A stretch of DNA of 64,000 nt from Myxococcales bacterium. Its GTDB lineage: Bacteria; Myxococcota; Polyangia; Nannocystales; Nannocystaceae. The DNA lies in assembly GCA_016793465.1 (NCBI GenBank), contig JAEUJW010000039.1:1-64000 (forward strand), written 5' to 3'. This document shows, piece after piece, positions 30,701 through 39,432 of the stretch (position 1 is its first letter; each line of letters starts with the position of its first letter). The position numbers and the translations under genes are program-made. A model generated the notes under the pieces. That model had not been told where the DNA came from. It ran no database searches and worked only from the letters and a program-made list of their open reading frames with translations.

Positions 30701-32408
30701 CGCGCTGACCCGCTACGCCCGCCTGTCGAACAAGCTCGAGCTGTCGGTCCCGCTGCTGCGCGAGGCGGTCGGCGTGGCCGAGGCGATGGCCAACCCGACC
30801 ATGGCCCTGGCCGACCTCCGCGCCCTGCTCGAGCTCGACCAGAGCGACGCCGGCGCGTGGGAGGGCCTGCTGAAGCTGCTGCAGTCGACCGGCGACAACG
30901 AGGGCCTGGCCGCCGCGCTCGAGCAGCGCATCACCATCACCACCGACATGGACGAGCGCCGCGCGCTGCGTCATCACCTCGCCAACCTGCTGGTCCAGCT
31001 CGGCGGCCTCGACGAGGCGATCGCGGTCTACGGCGACATGCTGGCCGCCCGCCCCGACGACATCCAGGCCATCCAGGAGCTCGAGAACCTGCACCGCCGC
31101 CTGAAGAACTGGAAGGACGTCCGCGAGGTCCTCGAGCGCAAGCTCGAGCTGCTGAGCGGCGGCCAGCGCGTGCCGGTGCTCGAGGAGATGGCCCACCTGT
31201 CCGAGAACCAGCTCGAGGACGCCGGCGACGCCATCGAACAGCACCGCCGCCTCCTGCTCGAGGCGCCGACGCACACGCCGAGCCTGGTCGCCCTGTGGCG
31301 CCTGCTCGACACCGCCGAGAAGTGGGACGAGCTCGCCGAGCTGCTCGAGCAGTTCATGGCCGTGCTGCGCCAGATCGGCGGCAACGACCAGCTCCGCGAG
31401 GTCGGCCTGCGCCTCGCCGAGCTCTACGCCGAGCGCCTCGGCGACGGCGAGAAGGCCCGCGGCATCCTCAACGACCTGCTCGAGGTCAACGCCGACTTCG
31501 TGCCCGCGTTGGTCGCGCTGGCCGCGGTCGAGGAGCAGCAGGGCAACGACGAGGCGATGCGCGCGCTGCTGCTGCGGGCCCAGGCCATGCAGCCGCAGGG
31601 CGTCATCGGCGCGCAGCTCCAGCTCAAGCTGGCGGTGTTCGCCGAGTCGCCCGAGAAGCGCCGCGAGCACCTCGAGACGGCCCTGCACCTCCACCCGGCC
31701 AACGTCGAGGCGGCCCGCCTGCTGCTCGACCTCAGCCGCAAGGAAGGCTACTGGGAGCAGGTCGCCTACCTACTGGCGCTGCTCGCCACCTACGCCGAGT
31801 CCGACGCCGAGCGCAAGAAGCTGACCCTCGAGCGCGTCGACATCCTCATGTCGCAGGTCAAGGACCCGGAGGAGGCGCTCCGCGCCCTCGCCCCGGTCTA
31901 CGAGTCGGTCCAGGACGACATCGAGGTCAACCGCCGCATCGCCGACGCCCTGTTCGTCAGCGAGCGCTACGAGGAGGCCGGCGGCATGTACGGCTGGCTC
32001 GTCGAGGTCAGCTCGTCGGGCGGCAAGAAGACCAAGCCGCAGGCCCACTACATGACGCGCCTCGCCCGCGTCGAGCTCGCCGCCGAGGCCGTCGACGCCG
32101 CGCTCGACCGCCTGAAGGAGTCGTACCGCATCGACACCACCAACCCCGAGACCCTGGTGCTCCTCACCGACGTCTACGCCCACAAGAACATGTGGGACGA
32201 GTCGCTGAAGACGGCCCGCGCGATGCTCCTGCAGAACGTCGACCAGTCGGGCCTCGTGCGCCGCGGCGACATCTACATGCGCCTCGCCAACGCCCACGTC
32301 GGCCTGAAGGAGAACCAGAAGGCGCTGTCGATGCTGAAGCGCGGCCTCGAGGAGGACCCCAAGCACCCCGACATCGCGGCCAAGATCGCGTCCCTGCAGG
32401 CGTCGTGA
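21702..32408 (+). CDS. Giant TPR-repeat protein, 3568 residues
   Basis: An uninterrupted frame encodes 3568 residues made almost wholly of degenerate TPR-like helix pairs. The repeating theme, about 70-75 residues per double unit by eye, is LL..IA.L.e..l.d...Ai..y..vL.ldP.n..A...L..iy...grW..L..vl..R. That suggests roughly 45 double units and a long superhelix. There is no signal peptide or membrane span, so it should be cytoplasmic. Very large TPR proteins are known in myxobacteria, for example AgmK, linked to gliding in Myxococcus, but no other gliding gene is here, so no such role is assigned. The ATG at 21702 is preferred to an ATG 24 codons upstream. The lipoprotein methyltransferase follows 14 bases downstream. 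Confidence 0.9.
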   Translation: MSELRPVLFQYLASPSDAARRAALAEALASVDLVAARAEAKQDPGSGDAAAKVLGRMILDGASHEEVVDAAKVAAQRAPREGAGNDVALITGMVVWRLTAPGGAQSPSAQAEPYFRRVRRNEPANPEVLAFYRDMFGADSDASQLMQVLVQARRALKKEDGEPRFLLAQEMADLAEKKLGSLDRAIEVWRSVMREDGYDARAAKALERLYREGQKWTALVELLKEEYDRVPDRPETKEERITRLLEIAELYRDQLRLDAMALGMLQKILDINPRHSATIKALADTYGNTNRWNDLLAVYNRLLDAARGEKDVPRQVDMLRRIAGIWADNLNNATKAMELLDDAMVLMPGDKESRNMLARIHEARKDWRALINLRRAELAGAEGDDALAVRVELARLFEEKLADRNEAVSTWREILDKHGDVDIALQALLQIYERDGKWTEAAEILRRKVNAAGDPEHAALLLTRLADMFSDKLKQPAEAVQIWAEVARKVPSHERANAALRAAYVDAGRWDDLVALYESQGRLGDVLGVLYEAADKLESSDEKFALYRRVATLARDRLGEPERGRVALEHMLALQPGNQLVARELLPIYREQGDWARVLTIYEVLLASSVDDDDRLDGIAVMRDIALQKLNDPKKALYWAGQAYQLRPNDEVLRAGLESVAERAEGWEELCGYFEARVASSECDNAERLELLDKMASITRERLGRPLDAGRYFKQIVDLDPTNRTAMAALEEIYTAGENWSDLANVYSVRLGVTHDNGARLAVLRRLGGLQEKQVGDLDAAIATYKQIQSLAPGDAEAMDSLTRLYRARNRWSELAEILQERLDQLELSNDQIPLLFELSQIYATRLRSSQKAIAGFLQILDLEPDHLPTIDALEVLRRADPSSALSVMRGLLPYYRSIRDHGREAEAMEVIVMAEPDSAARTTQLVSLANLYGQMEGRKADALRVRRELMIASPDDANLRAEVEKTARELGRMDLVASAYGQMLAGLHARAELAETQGRTVSKDEQALVRELLLARGTILRDDLRQGEEAEQAFAAVLDREETHQVAYEALEELLKMRGANEELMKLYRRRVDVVFDPEEQKRLLSRIIYIAKDVLGQREAAVRTAEELLDLVPDDLRTMETLAGLYEQSDRSDDHYSLEELLGRWADLVEGDEQRHALASRRAALRMDKLSDAFGAVDLLGQVLGEDPGNADARNLLERLLDHKDVQLQAAALLEPIYLGLRDHAAHVKILHVRKRAAEDLGSSDEAIGYLLEIARITEYELSDSDAAFAAIREAYLVEPRRVDIRSELQRLGIMLEKQRELVDVWQQSLEKLPDPAAKIELLSRIAVVLDDHIQDHDGARKAYADLLALDPPDAELARRATVALARLHRSAGDAPALIDTLRALLRFSDKDHDQVKINLEIADLYEFKLQDLASAATAYHEVLDVDPGQLPALDALERIYVSQGQWEPLVRVLRQRVMTAEDPGERARLWRKIGEVLQHRLENQYEAIEAFQGVIDANSSPKETAHALDQIVGLNSKLERWPEVEEGLRKLLALAESPNHRSELLLRTAEVVGEKLGRYPDAVDLLEDILKISQEDESARAMLVQYLAHDDVRERVIKILLPIYEVEMNWAAMLDLEERRARHQPAGRLRMDALLQVARTLEDRLGNPSRAFSVLCEALVDAVGEPELGEILGQLERLGEDPDRYAELLDALLKVVDNVAAPADQARVLRNIGVLAGTLDRLDDARRAYERLLEADPSDARTAEALERVLVRQNDNDALAELLVRRGERAEGAAQGEFFVRAAEIYKDRLDRPEDAIGLYERVAGDGPSADKAQAVLGPLYEKTERYHDLARFLEGRLAQQSGRDVTLTHLRLAEIQRSQLGNLSEALRQFATALRHEPEFVVAGEDLPRYMADEDLRPQVIEQLEPVFVAIADWPRLIQIQELRLAEAGEDAERRVQILAAIARIQEENLENFDAAFATYGRIFKEDPTNAAAREQMARLANVLARTEDYARILTDHVTGEAADDERDETLAIVREAAELWARPLDQPAKAVPLYERLIAARPNDTSVFPALEVALTRAELWKELAAAYWREADTSLDENHQLEVLMRLSELALGVLNDSELAIKAFTRVLEARPEHETARGRLERVYESQERWEALALSLRQRLERAEDAATREAILLRIADIQDIKQDNPDAAIDTLESLLAEQPGLGGAIQALEQLVEIREAQRVRLFAILRPLYEQAGDAMRLVAVDEWQLTQTDDAVQRHELLREIATLLEPQGEQGPEYAFHALVRALAEPGPQEAQEALDAEIARLSRQYGYDAHLREAQLQAAESERLASDAPRRVSLMLQAAQLAVNAGDNDAAIRILRHALEVDPDDRNALALLDEALTLAADFEGLRAVLERRVAVADDDDERIMLLRRLARLVEEGLGQPDAAEVAWQRILDIDAGDATAMLRLRRLYAAKGDHPRLIGVLDRQIEITDDPEARKALRKELARIHREGTGDRAAEIEALRALLMDTPDDDEAMAALAAALLAVENYPEAATAMLDRVAATGMPSRKVALLLDTARLFVDKMNDTAGAMPHYESIFAIAPAQADALADLMKLVQIPASSESAASLLIPQLDAAHRYAELAQVWDARARLAENPSDTIEALRQLAKVRFERLGDIAGSLAANNQLIDRVGPDELRPVLEASNKMSVRLDKAEQHVDALAQRAARAELDPQSRVMIAQSASDMAEGILGDRIRALHLLAGLLDAGIADETTTRNIERLARAAGDKKLLARALGESAKLLAGQSGHADILVRLGDAQFDVGDLAAATAAYSEALDDRPGFAGAVAGLERVLDKSQKTNQKPPGQLLEALGNAYVGAGNRPGLTKIARLRLDGAEAGDRAAGLEALARLCDEGGGSPEEALDAWGALIQIDAENALAIERIVALTRNPALLLKGVKYLAAAIDAAVNDSRSCTALCVETTRILLRDLRKPGSALQALSPALRENPDNLEALELQIMASRADGNLEILHDALTRYARLSNKLELSVPLLREAVGVAEAMANPTMALADLRALLELDQSDAGAWEGLLKLLQSTGDNEGLAAALEQRITITTDMDERRALRHHLANLLVQLGGLDEAIAVYGDMLAARPDDIQAIQELENLHRRLKNWKDVREVLERKLELLSGGQRVPVLEEMAHLSENQLEDAGDAIEQHRRLLLEAPTHTPSLVALWRLLDTAEKWDELAELLEQFMAVLRQIGGNDQLREVGLRLAELYAERLGDGEKARGILNDLLEVNADFVPALVALAAVEEQQGNDEAMRALLLRAQAMQPQGVIGAQLQLKLAVFAESPEKRREHLETALHLHPANVEAARLLLDLSRKEGYWEQVAYLLALLATYAESDAERKKLTLERVDILMSQVKDPEEALRALAPVYESVQDDIEVNRRIADALFVSERYEEAGGMYGWLVEVSSSGGKKTKPQAHYMTRLARVELAAEAVDAALDRLKESYRIDTTNPETLVLLTDVYAHKNMWDESLKTARAMLLQNVDQSGLVRRGDIYMRLANAHVGLKENQKALSMLKRGLEEDPKHPDIAAKIASLQAS

Positions 32409-32422
32409 GGGCAGGGGAGACG

Positions 32423-33235
32423 ATGATGCGCGCGGCGACGAGGACCCTGGGCCTCGCGCTCGCGCTCGCGGCCTGCGGCGCGCCGGCTCCGACGCCTGCG
32501 CCGCAGGCGACGCCGGCGGCCCTACCGTCGGCGCCGCCCGACGAGCACGCCGCGCGGCACGAGCAAGAGCACGCGCTGCACGCCCAGGAGCACGAGATCT
32601 CGCAGGAGCTCGCGGTCCCCGCGATCGACCACCGCGCGCGCGGCCACCATCGCCACCACCGGTTCGAACGCGCCGACGAGTGGGCCCAGCAGTTCGACAG
32701 CCCCGAGCGCGACGCCTGGCAGCGCCCCGACGCGGTGCTCGCCGCGCTCGCGCTGCGACCCGACATGACCGTGGCCGACATCGGCGCCGGCACCGGCTAC
32801 TTCACCGTCCGCCTGGCCCGCGCCGCGCCTCGCGGGCGCGTCCTCGCCGTCGACCTCGAGCCCGACATGGTGCGCTACCTCGGCGAACGCGCCGCCCGCG
32901 AGGGGCTCACCAACGTGACCGCGATCCAGGGCGAGGCCACCGACCCGAAGCTCGGCGAGCCCGTCGATGTCGCGCTCGTCGTCGACACCTACCACCACAT
33001 CTCCGACCCGACCCGGTTCTTCGCCAGGGTCCGCGACGCCCTGCGACCGGGCGGCACGCTGGCGATCGTCGACTTCAAGAAGGACGCGCCCGACGACGCG
33101 CCGGGGCCCCCGGCCGCCATGCGCATCGCCGACGAGATCGTCGCGGCCCACCTCGCCAAGCTGGGCTTTCACCACGTCCGCACCGACCGCGACGCGCTGC
33201 CGTACCAGTACATCGTCCTGCTGCGCCGCGACTGA
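32423..33235 (+). CDS. Lipoprotein with class I SAM-methyltransferase domain
   Basis: This 270-residue protein has a lipoprotein signal (ALAAC, Cys18), then a His/Glu-rich linker (about 40-80, with HEQEHALHAQEHE and HHRHHRF), then a Rossmann methyltransferase: VADIGAGTGYFTVRLA (motif I, about 115), the acidic end of strand 2 in AVDLEPDMV, and VALVVDTYHHI. SAM is not known outside the cytoplasm, so the substrate and even the activity are open. The linker may bind metal. It lies 14 bases after the giant TPR gene and is probably co-transcribed. ATG codons at 32423 and 32426 are both possible; AGGGGA is spaced better for the second. Confidence 0.8.
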   Translation: MMRAATRTLGLALALAACGAPAPTPAPQATPAALPSAPPDEHAARHEQEHALHAQEHEISQELAVPAIDHRARGHHRHHRFERADEWAQQFDSPERDAWQRPDAVLAALALRPDMTVADIGAGTGYFTVRLARAAPRGRVLAVDLEPDMVRYLGERAAREGLTNVTAIQGEATDPKLGEPVDVALVVDTYHHISDPTRFFARVRDALRPGGTLAIVDFKKDAPDDAPGPPAAMRIADEIVAAHLAKLGFHHVRTDRDALPYQYIVLLRRD

Positions 33236-33336
33236 CGCGAGCGGTGCACGCGGACAGCGGGCCGTTCGCGGCCGCGTCGCGTCGGCCGTGACGCGGGTGC
33301 ACTTCTCTGTGGCGCAGATCACGGCCGTCCGTCACC

Positions 33337-36156
<2,820 letters not shown>

Positions 36157-36230
36157 CGGCGTTCAACTCGACGCAGAAGTTGCATGCCTTCGCGCAAGCG
36201 CGGCCATGTGCTGTTGCAAATGTGCCTGAA

Positions 36231-36250
36231 AGCCCTCGTGCGCGGGCTTC
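36231..36250 (+). terminator. Hairpin after the kinase gene
   Basis: AAGCCC and GGGCTT form a perfect 6-bp stem with an 8-base loop, 75 bases past the kinase stop and followed by CTC. It is a plausible, weak terminator separating the kinase gene from the promoter that follows. Confidence 0.4.
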
Positions 36251-36267
36251 TCAGCGAGCCGTCTCGG

Positions 36268-36282
36268 TGCATAAGCTGCACG
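36268..36282 (+). promoter_or_regulatory. Inverted repeat at enhancer distance
   Basis: GTGCA-TAAGC-TGCAC is a perfect dyad centred about 84 bases upstream of the predicted start of transcription for the ADYC gene, the distance typical of binding sites for sigma-54 activators. Its use is inferred from position only. Confidence 0.35.
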
Positions 36283-36332
36283 AGGTACGCAAGAGGTTCG
36301 TGGATTCGAAGAAGACGACCTTACGTAAGCTC

Positions 36333-36348
36333 TGGCGCACCGTTTGCA
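36333..36348 (+). promoter_or_regulatory. Sigma-54-type promoter of the ADYC lipoprotein gene
   Basis: TGGCGC-ACCGT-TTGCA matches the -24/-12 consensus TGGCAC-N5-TTGCA with one mismatch and the exact spacing of ten bases between GG and GC. RNA would start near 36359, leaving a leader of about ten bases without a ribosome-binding site. The 8-bp palindrome TTACGTAA lies just upstream (36321-36328). Confidence 0.6.
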
Positions 36349-36368
36349 CAGCTGTGACCGATACCACC

Positions 36369-37379
36369 ATGCAGTCTCGAGACCCCATCCACCGAACCCC
36401 CCGAGTCCGCTCCTCGCTATTCGCCGGAGCGCTTTTATGTCTGGCGATCGGCTGCGACGAGAGTGCCGCGGATCACAGCGAATTACGCGACGGCACGGCC
36501 TCGTCCACGTGCGGGACCTGGCGCTGCGGCTTCAACGCGGCCGAGATCAACGGTCGCTCGCTGCAGTCGCTGAACCTCCACGGCGAGGCCAACGAGGACG
36601 GCGTGAAGATCGTCGGGTTCACGCCGCCGGCGCTGTATCTGCTCGGTAGCCCGTGGACCCTCGCCGTCGAGGACGACGAGTTCGTGGCGAAGCGCGGCAA
36701 CCAGCGCCTGCGCGGCAAGCAGCTGATCGGCAGCACCATCCTGATCCAGGTCCCGCTCGGCCTGCCGATCCCCGTCACCATCCTCAACTATGAAGAGGTG
36801 CCGTCGTGGGCCGACGGCGCCGCGCCGATCGGCGCCTACACCCTGGTCTCGCTCGACGTCGGCAGCCTGCTGAAGCGCAACGTGTGCTCGGGCTCGCTGC
36901 TCGACCCGCTGGTCGCCGCGGCCACGATCATCGGCGGCGAGACCTACGACAACGCCACCAAGTCCGTCGAGGCCGGCCGCGAGGGCTGGTTCACCATCGC
37001 CTGCGCCGGCTCGGCCGCCGCCAAGATGAAGCTGATGGGCTACTCGCCGCAGACCGAGTTCGACGGCACCGGCCAGCCCAGCACCGTCGACCAGCGCACC
37101 GCCACCCTCAAGATGATCACCGCCGACTACTGCGGCACCGGCCACAGCTACACCGAGACCGGCACCCCGGTGGTCTGGAACAACCTCGCCGGCAGCGTCG
37201 ACAGCAGCGTGTGGCACACCCCGGGCGAGGTCGAGGCGGTGTGGAACGAGAGCGGCGCCGTCTGCCTCGGCGCGACCCGCCTCGCCGGCGCGGACGTCGA
37301 GTGCGCGTCGGCGTTGCCGTCGTGCGCCGACCACGACATCGGCGACGGCGAGTGGATCACCCGCGTCGCCGCGCCCTGA
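36369..37379 (+). CDS. ADYC-domain lipoprotein
   Basis: This 336-residue protein has the lipobox LAIGC (Cys29). The mature part carries the block ITADYCGTGHSYTETGTP (about residue 250), the hallmark of the ADYC family found mostly in myxobacteria. It has several cysteines (CGTWRCGF, VCSGSL, TIACAG, VCLGAT, VECASALPSCADH) that could form disulphides, and REGWFTIACAGSAAAKMKLMGY fits the family. The function is unknown; an extracytoplasmic location is clear. The gene has its own sigma-54-type promoter. The upstream 212 bases are visibly less GC-rich than the surroundings. Confidence 0.8.
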   Translation: MQSRDPIHRTPRVRSSLFAGALLCLAIGCDESAADHSELRDGTASSTCGTWRCGFNAAEINGRSLQSLNLHGEANEDGVKIVGFTPPALYLLGSPWTLAVEDDEFVAKRGNQRLRGKQLIGSTILIQVPLGLPIPVTILNYEEVPSWADGAAPIGAYTLVSLDVGSLLKRNVCSGSLLDPLVAAATIIGGETYDNATKSVEAGREGWFTIACAGSAAAKMKLMGYSPQTEFDGTGQPSTVDQRTATLKMITADYCGTGHSYTETGTPVVWNNLAGSVDSSVWHTPGEVEAVWNESGAVCLGATRLAGADVECASALPSCADHDIGDGEWITRVAAP

Positions 37380-37396
37380 GCCCGCGCGGCCCGCGG

Positions 37397-37603
37397 TCAC
37401 TCGAGCGAGACGCCGGCGACGAGCGCGGCGTCGTCGTCGATCCAGCGCCGCAGCGCCGCCTCGCGCACGCGCAGCGCCCGGGCCGCGTCGACGACCGATC
37501 CGTGGGCGACGAGCACCGCGCGCACCTGGCTGCGGAACGCCGGCGGGTCGGCCCGGCGCAGGGCGACGAGCAGCCGCTCGCGATCCTCCGAGGGCAGGGT
37601 CAT
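37397..37603 (-). CDS. Small helix-turn-helix-like protein, 68 residues
   Basis: This short protein is nearly all helical: SEDRERLLVALRRADPPAF, then HGSVVDAARALRVREAALRRWI, which has the spacing of a Fis or transposase-type helix-turn-helix. It may be a small DNA-binding protein, but it is too short to place in a family. It is convergent with the ADYC gene (17 bases between stops). The ATG at 37603 is the first credible start. I do not recognise it. Confidence 0.5.
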   Translation of the reverse strand: MTLPSEDRERLLVALRRADPPAFRSQVRAVLVAHGSVVDAARALRVREAALRRWIDDDAALVAGVSLE

Positions 37604-37703
37604 GGCCGCGAGTGTAAGCGCGGCCCGCCGCCGCGGCGCGGGGGTGACGACCAATTGCCCCCGCAGCGCTCCGGCCTGGGGTACCGCCCTCACCGTGCCG
37701 GTG

Positions 37704-37734
37704 ACGGGGCCCGACCTGCGGGGCCCGTTGTTTT
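37704..37734 (+). terminator. Rho-independent terminator
   Basis: ACGGG-G-CCC and GGG-G-CCCGT form an 8-bp stem with one internal G-G mismatch and the loop GACCTGC, followed by TGTTTT. This is the only good intrinsic terminator with a T-run that I see in the window. It points along the plus strand, 325 bases past the ADYC stop, with the small minus-strand gene in between. Confidence 0.6.
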
Positions 37735-37857
37735 CGAGGACGGGTGCGGTTTGGCCGGGCTGGAGCGCTGCGAGGTCCGACCATCGTACCCGCCGCGGGT
37801 GCGCCGCACGAGATCATGCGATCGTGCCCGGCCCCGGGTCCGAGCGGCGGGCCCGAA

Positions 37858-38634
37858 TCAGCGCAGCGCGAGCCGGTGCCCGACCTCGAGCAGGAACTGG
37901 AACTCGAGGTCGTCGCGCAGGCGGGCGCCGTCGGAGGTCAGCGTGTGCCGCGTGCCGTCGGCCTCGAAGGCGACCGCGGGCCGTCCGTCGAGGTGCCCGA
38001 GCCAGAAGCGGACCCCGCGATACACGCGGGCGTTGCCCGGCACCAGCCCGCCCGCGGGGTCCTGGCGGTCGAGCACGCGGCGGCCGTCGACCTCGAGCGC
38101 GCGCACGCTGAGCGCCGGCGCCGGCGCGTCGACCTCGGCGCCGACGAGGCGCACGCCGGGGTGGACCTCGCCGTTGTCGCGACCGACGACGATCGGGCCG
38201 GACTGCGGCGCCTCCGCGGTGGCGACCGTCGGGTCACCTGTCCTTGCGACCAGGAACAGGGCGATCGCCGTGGCGCCGGCCGGGACCATCACGGCCGCGC
38301 CGCGGAACAGGGCCCGCAGGCGCTGCCAGCGGCCCGGCGCGGCGGCGGACTCGCGGCGCTCGCTGGCCCGCTCGCGGTCGACGGCGTCGAGCTCGAGCAG
38401 CACGCGGGCCCGCAGCGCCTGCGGAGCTGCCTCGGTGGACATGTCCTGGAGGTCCTGGCGGATCGCGCGTTGCTCTTCGACCATGTCCCGGAGGACAGGA
38501 TCGTCGGCGAGGCGGGCCTCGACGAGGGCGCGCTCGTCGGGCGTGAGCTCGTCGGCGACGTAGGGCTGGATCAGCCCGATCAGGCTGTCGGAGGGCATCG
38601 GCGTGTCCATGAGGTTGTCTGGGCCTGGGGTCAT
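37858..38634 (-). CDS. Membrane-bound anti-sigma factor without zinc motif
   Basis: This 258-residue protein begins with an anti-sigma-like helical domain (about 20-55: YVADELTPDERALVEARLADDP). One span (about 112-132) and an extracytoplasmic C-terminal domain follow (about 135-258), with WLGHLDGRPAVAFEADGTRHTLTSDG. It contains no cysteine, so the usual HxxxCxxC zinc site is absent. The ATG overlaps the sigma-factor stop as ATGA, which fixes the start and the pairing. It should hold the ECF sigma factor at the membrane until a signal arrives. Confidence 0.8.
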   Translation of the reverse strand: MTPGPDNLMDTPMPSDSLIGLIQPYVADELTPDERALVEARLADDPVLRDMVEEQRAIRQDLQDMSTEAAPQALRARVLLELDAVDRERASERRESAAAPGRWQRLRALFRGAAVMVPAGATAIALFLVARTGDPTVATAEAPQSGPIVVGRDNGEVHPGVRLVGAEVDAPAPALSVRALEVDGRRVLDRQDPAGGLVPGNARVYRGVRFWLGHLDGRPAVAFEADGTRHTLTSDGARLRDDLEFQFLLEVGHRLALR

Positions 38635-39359
38635 GCGCGACCTCGGGAGCGGTAGGCGGCGAGCGAGACGGGCTCGGAGTCGGACTCTGGTTCGGGCGGG
38701 GCCTCGGCCTTGGCGGCGGCCGACGAGCGCGGGCGCGGGGTCGGGGCCGGCGGGCGCGGGCCGGCGTCGGCGGCCAGGCCGTGCTCGCGGGCGGCCCGAT
38801 ACAGCAGGGTGTGCAGCTGGCGGCGGCCGCGGTGCAGGCGGCTCATCACCGTGCCGACCGGGATCTCCATGGCCTCGGCGACCTCCTTGTACGACAGGCC
38901 CTCGATGTCGGCGAGGGCGACGACCATGCGGAACTCGACCGGCAGGCGCTGCAGGGCCGCCTCGATGCGCTCGCGGACGCTGCGCTGGGCGATGACATCC
39001 TCGGGCTGGGGCAGCGGCGCGGGCGCCTGGCCCGAGGGGTTGTCGTCGCCGAAGGTGTCGTACTGCATGGCGAGCTCGCCGACGTGGGCCCGGTCGCGGT
39101 TGCTGCGGTGGTAGCGGTTGATGAAGGTGTTGCGCAGGATGGTGAACAGCCACGCGCGCACGCTGGTGCCCGGCTTGAAGCTGCCCCAGAAGCGGTAGGC
39201 CCGGACCATGGTGTCCTGCACGAGATCTTCGGCCTCGGCGCGCGAGCGGGTCAGGCGCATGGCCATGCCGAACAGGCGGTCGAGCTGGGGGAGGACGGTG
39301 TCCTCGAAGTCGCGGCGGGCGGCGGCGTCCATGCGGGTGGGGGAACCGGGGTCTTTCAT
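38631..39359 (-). CDS. ECF-family RNA polymerase sigma factor
   Basis: This 242-residue protein has sigma region 2 (AEDLVQDTMVRAYRFW, then VRAWLFTILRNTFINRYHRS) and region 4 (GLSYKEVAEAMEIPVGTVMSRLHRGRRQL, about 155-185). A disordered Pro/Ala-rich tail of about 45 residues follows. It is the first gene of a two-gene operon with its anti-sigma factor and diverges from purB. A second in-frame ATG nine codons in (MDAAARR) is also possible. The target promoters are unknown; autoregulation is usual for this class. Confidence 0.92.
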   Translation of the reverse strand: MKDPGSPTRMDAAARRDFEDTVLPQLDRLFGMAMRLTRSRAEAEDLVQDTMVRAYRFWGSFKPGTSVRAWLFTILRNTFINRYHRSNRDRAHVGELAMQYDTFGDDNPSGQAPAPLPQPEDVIAQRSVRERIEAALQRLPVEFRMVVALADIEGLSYKEVAEAMEIPVGTVMSRLHRGRRQLHTLLYRAAREHGLAADAGPRPPAPTPRPRSSAAAKAEAPPEPESDSEPVSLAAYRSRGRA

Positions 39360-39432
39360 CGGCTATTCCCGTGCGGTTTCTCGTGCTCCTGGGCGGGCCC
39401 CGGGCGAGGGAGCGGGGGTAGGGTGCCGCGCG

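Noticed and set aside
20613..31694. A 3693-codon open frame on the minus strand, antisense to the giant TPR gene
   Set aside because: It mirrors the plus-strand codon bias (third-position G/C gives few antisense stops), reads as low-complexity Leu/Gly/Val/Glu-rich sequence and shows no domain. The plus strand has regular TPR repeats.
21702..32408. Naming the giant TPR protein AgmK
   Set aside because: Only size and repeat type agree. No glt/agm gene neighbours are present, and TPR repeats are too degenerate to assign orthology by eye.
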